Source: SZUA-309 sp965215995 (lineage in GTDB: Bacteria > Pseudomonadota > Gammaproteobacteria > Pseudomonadales > Azotimanducaceae). From it: a stretch of 64,000 nt of DNA. The stretch lies in the NCBI GenBank assembly GCA_965215995.1, contig OZ244128.1:930001-994000 (forward strand), written 5' to 3'. Below, in pieces: positions 61,586-64,000 of the stretch. Under the pieces are notes generated by a model, which did no database searches, had not been told where the DNA came from, and worked only from the letters and a program-made list of their open reading frames with translations. Numbering within the stretch: the stretch's first letter is position 1; each line of letters begins with the position of its first letter. Made by a program: the position numbers and the translations under genes.

Positions 61586-62683
61586 TTAGCTGCCACCGCC
61601 GGACTGATTCCCCTCGTACTCGCTCTCCAGCAGCCGCGCACCACGGAGGATGCCGCCCATCGAGTAGTTGGCTTCGTGGCAGGCGTACTCGTAGACCAGG
61701 TCATTCGGCTTCGACTGCCACACGTAGCGGCCGCTCCAGGGCGCTTCCCAGACGGTCTCGTCGGTCACGGTGAAATCGTAGTACAAGTTGCCATCTTCCA
61801 TAAGAGTGAAACGTTCTACCACCTGCAGGTTTTCATCGGCTCCCGCCAGGCTCGAAAGCTCCCGGAAACCTCGGGTTTCAACCACCAGGGTGTCCCCTTC
61901 CCAGTGCCCGATGGAATCGCCCAGCCATTTCCGGTTCTGAAGCGGTGTGTGTTCCGAGTCGAGGCGAATGATCCGGGCATCATGCACCATCTCCTGCAGG
62001 ATCATCACGTGGGTGTCCGTCTGCACGATTCGCTTGTAGTTGTTGTACAGGCTGGAAATGGTCGGCACCGTGGAGCCAAAAGAGATCAGGCAGCGCTCGG
62101 ACGGCGAAAGGCTCTCCGGACCATCGAACGGTCCGGGGCCATCGTGCTCGAGCCAGGTGGCTTCGCCCGTATTCTCATGCGCGAAACTCTGATAGACCGA
62201 ACTCATACGAGCACCCACGCCTGGCAACGTGGGCGGATGACGGCCGTTCGGCGGATCGTAGATGATCGAGGTGGGCACACGACCGTTGATCTCACCGAGC
62301 GAGCTGCCTGCATCGATATAGAACAGGTTGTAGCCGCCAACACCGCCGGCGCCCGCGGTATTGTTGCCGTCACCGCCTTCCGGGGGCGCTTCGCGGTCCG
62401 GATCGCTCTCGCTCGTTACCGCCCAGTTCGACGCCACCTCGAAGGCCCAGTTGAGAAACCGCGCGAACCACGGGTAAAGATATTCGGTCTCGCCCAGCCA
62501 CTCCGGCCGTTGGGTCGGCGTCAGCGTGCCCGTGTCATACACACCGGATAAGTCTGGTCTTCCGGAAGGCGTACGTTTGATATCTGCCGCAGCGGAGACC
62601 GCAGCAGCAGTCAAAACCAGCCCTGCAGCCAACGTGATCAGCAAACGGCCCGGCTGGCGAATCAGATTTCGATTGGTCGGCAC
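61586..62683 (-). CDS. Exported protein of unknown function
   Basis: A 365-residue protein with a signal peptide (about 1-34, ending AVSAAA). The mature part starts KRTPSGRPDLSGVYDTGTL and has WEGDTLVVETRGFRELS near the middle and YACHEANYSMGGILRGAR near the end. These patterns recur in uncharacterised secreted proteins of soil and marine bacteria. No catalytic motif recognised. GTG 62683 has AAGGGGAAG upstream. Upstream of the PPOX/LLM genes on the same strand; perhaps one transcription unit. Confidence 0.7.
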   Translation of the reverse strand: MPTNRNLIRQPGRLLITLAAGLVLTAAAVSAAADIKRTPSGRPDLSGVYDTGTLTPTQRPEWLGETEYLYPWFARFLNWAFEVASNWAVTSESDPDREAPPEGGDGNNTAGAGGVGGYNLFYIDAGSSLGEINGRVPTSIIYDPPNGRHPPTLPGVGARMSSVYQSFAHENTGEATWLEHDGPGPFDGPESLSPSERCLISFGSTVPTISSLYNNYKRIVQTDTHVMILQEMVHDARIIRLDSEHTPLQNRKWLGDSIGHWEGDTLVVETRGFRELSSLAGADENLQVVERFTLMEDGNLYYDFTVTDETVWEAPWSGRYVWQSKPNDLVYEYACHEANYSMGGILRGARLLESEYEGNQSGGGS

Positions 62684-62979
62684 AGCTCACTTCCCCTTGA
62701 CCCCGTCAGGACTTAAGTCTGCTGAGTCCTGCGACGCAACACAACACCCGCCAAACACGTACCCGTGCGCCTGTCAGCAACTAGTTTGTTGACACCCACA
62801 GCCGGGATGTCGATCTGCGACCCGGTGCTCGACGAATCTGAGACCCCTGTCACGGCTACCGGCAGGCGGCCGACCTAACGTGGGACATAGCCGATGCCAT
62901 CCAGGCGGAGAGGTCGAGCCGCGTTTCGACCTACAGACAGATGCGCATCCTCTAACGGTTTCGAGCTGGGTGTGCTGCT
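62684..62979. other. Intergenic region with two inverted repeats
   Basis: No gene is seen in these 296 bp between divergent genes. CAGGACT (62707-62713) mirrors AGTCCTG (62725-62731). A second palindrome-like stretch with TGTCAgCA and TGTTGACA arms lies at 62772-62794. They could be operators or stem-loops; neither resembles the other operator candidates in the window. Confidence 0.4.
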
Positions 62980-64000
62980 TTGTCACTACTGATTCAACGC
63001 ATCATTCCAATCGTCAGCCTGGTGCTGGCGCTGGCCGTGCTCTGCATACTAATCGCCGTATCCACTTCTCCAGCCGGTGAGACCTTCCGCACTGTGGACT
63101 CACGGGTTCAGTACCTGCGCGACGCCGCCCAGGCACTCGATCAGTACCTGGCGTTCGAAAACGAATCGACCAGCGAGGACCAGGCAGCCGCGGTGTCCGA
63201 GCTGGCGGCAAGCCTCACCCCTCAGGTGTCCCAGATCCGTGAGAGCCTGCACGGGCTGTGGCAACCACAAGGCCTGATCGACGGTATCGGCTGGTCGGCG
63301 ACTCGAGCCTTCAACCTGATCGATCACCAACCGCACGCGCTAGCGGAACGCACACGTTACGAAGCCCCTCTTGACGCACTCGAGACCTCGGCCAGCCGGG
63401 TTGGTCGACACATCGATCCGTATCTGCAGAACAGCCGGGAGTTCGAGCAGGGCATGGCGCGCTTCCGCCAGAACAACCGATCCCTGGTGCAATCCCTGCG
63501 CGCCAACGGTCGGGACGATCTTGCCGATCAGATCTTCCGCGCCGGGGATCAGTTACAGGCTGACATGATCTCCGGCGAACCGGCTCGATTGACCCGGGTG
63601 GATTCCGTTCTCGAGCGCGTCCAGCTGATCGTAGTCGGACTCGGCGCCAACGAGCAGAGCACCGGCAGGGAGCTTCTGGAGATGGTGCCCGTCATGCTGG
63701 CTGCGCGCCGCGCGATGAACCAGGCACTCAAGCAGATGGATCTCACGGGTCTGGGCAATGCGGTTGGGCAGTTCTCCGAAATCGCCACCGAAGATCAGGT
63801 ACGGACGCTCTCCATGATCAGTGATGCCCGTGTGCTGCTGAATCTCTACACCATCTTTCTGCTGGCGTTGCTTGCTTATCTCGGCCTGCGCTTGCGCGCC
63901 AGCTACTCAGCCCTCAATCGCTCCCACGATGACCTGGAGGTGCGCGTTCAGGAACGCACGGCAGATCTCGAGCTTGCCTACGAAGAGCTCAAGGAGTCTC
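62980..64000 (+). CDS. Membrane sensor protein, N-terminal part (histidine kinase or diguanylate cyclase), runs off the window
   Basis: An open frame of 340 codons continues to the window end. Start TTG 62980 is the first possible start after an in-frame stop at 62953. The protein has a TM helix at about 8-28, an all-helical periplasmic domain with heptad character, a second TM near residue 285-305 and then the coiled-coil linker LNRSHDDLEVRVQERT. That linker is typical before a histidine kinase core or GGDEF domain; the output domain lies outside the window. Confidence 0.72.
   Translation, partial: MSLLIQRIIPIVSLVLALAVLCILIAVSTSPAGETFRTVDSRVQYLRDAAQALDQYLAFENESTSEDQAAAVSELAASLTPQVSQIRESLHGLWQPQGLIDGIGWSATRAFNLIDHQPHALAERTRYEAPLDALETSASRVGRHIDPYLQNSREFEQGMARFRQNNRSLVQSLRANGRDDLADQIFRAGDQLQADMISGEPARLTRVDSVLERVQLIVVGLGANEQSTGRELLEMVPVMLAARRAMNQALKQMDLTGLGNAVGQFSEIATEDQVRTLSMISDARVLLNLYTIFLLALLAYLGLRLRASYSALNRSHDDLEVRVQERTADLELAYEELKES

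Noticed and set aside
60857..62551. 564-codon plus-strand open frame
   Set aside because: It runs antisense to three genes with family-type motifs (LLM, PPOX, exported protein) and shows no recognisable domain; a GC-rich shadow frame.
1..64000. tRNA genes, rRNA genes or CRISPR arrays
   Set aside because: No cloverleaf-type or repeat-spacer pattern was seen on reading; not excluded by software, which was not run.

Overview
The window is 64 kb of GC-rich (roughly 60% by eye), densely coded chromosomal DNA. Gene content points to a Gammaproteobacterium: a DUF1415 gene, a MoxR/DUF58/DUF4350/DUF4129 operon, a Lon-like protease followed by a Usp gene, AsnA, and RND and BCCT transporters. No rRNA, tRNA, CRISPR array, phage gene or transposase gene was seen. 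Many short-chain dehydrogenases, hotdog dehydratases, acyl-CoA dehydrogenase-type and Baeyer-Villiger-type flavoenzymes and PPOX-fold proteins suggest an environmental organism that degrades lipid-like or alicyclic compounds. I cannot name the species.

Layout. 1-6.7 kb: an RDD/SpoIIM-type pair on the plus strand converges on a five-gene minus operon (membrane protein, DUF4129, DUF4350, MoxR, DUF58). 6.9-12.1 kb: a D-aminoacylase-like amidohydrolase, a lipoprotein, a sterol-desaturase-type enzyme, a decayed arylsulfatase, and two membrane genes sharing a divergent promoter region with paired palindromes. 12.1-21.7 kb: a catabolic cluster with two PPOX-fold proteins, three SDRs, two MaoC-type hotdog proteins, a type-2 acyl-CoA dehydrogenase/monooxygenase, a GPH-type MFS transporter, a tandem EthD-like protein and a YeeE/YedE transporter. 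Two near-identical 20-bp palindromes mark two of its transcription units. 21.8-26.8 kb: DUF1415, a FabH-like synthase, a Lon-like protease and Usp. 26.8-31.1 kb: a branched-chain amino acid catabolic block (leucine-type dehydrogenase plus E2, E1beta and E1alpha). 31.2-39.8 kb: a cyclic-2,3-diphosphoglycerate-synthetase-like GTPase overlapping a carbamate kinase, a host-attachment-type protein, AsnA, an unusual Nramp relative, a Cof-type phosphatase, a diguanylate cyclase and a secreted DJ-1-like protein.

39.8-64 kb: an unrecognised Rossmann protein and a GST gene are separated by a 307-bp, TA-flanked element with 32-bp terminal inverted repeats and nested hairpins; this is a non-autonomous transposon (MITE) candidate. 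Next come a BVMO/SDR divergent pair, a frameshifted BCCT transporter divergent from a GMC oxidoreductase and D-amino acid transaminase, a DUF4920/CDF pair, a Tat-exported Gfo/Idh/MocA oxidoreductase, an ankyrin membrane protein, an RND pump and adaptor, a hotdog thioesterase, a PilZ protein, a MAPEG protein, a luciferase-like oxidoreductase beside a third PPOX paralogue, a secreted protein of unknown function, and the start of a membrane sensor that runs off the window.

Most unusual items: the structured MITE-like element; the shared operator palindromes; a transporter related to Nramp but lacking the metal-binding motifs; the cPGS-like/carbamate kinase pair; an SDR with Asn in place of the catalytic Lys; and the BCCT frameshift. 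Functions are assigned from family motifs read by eye; no database search was run.
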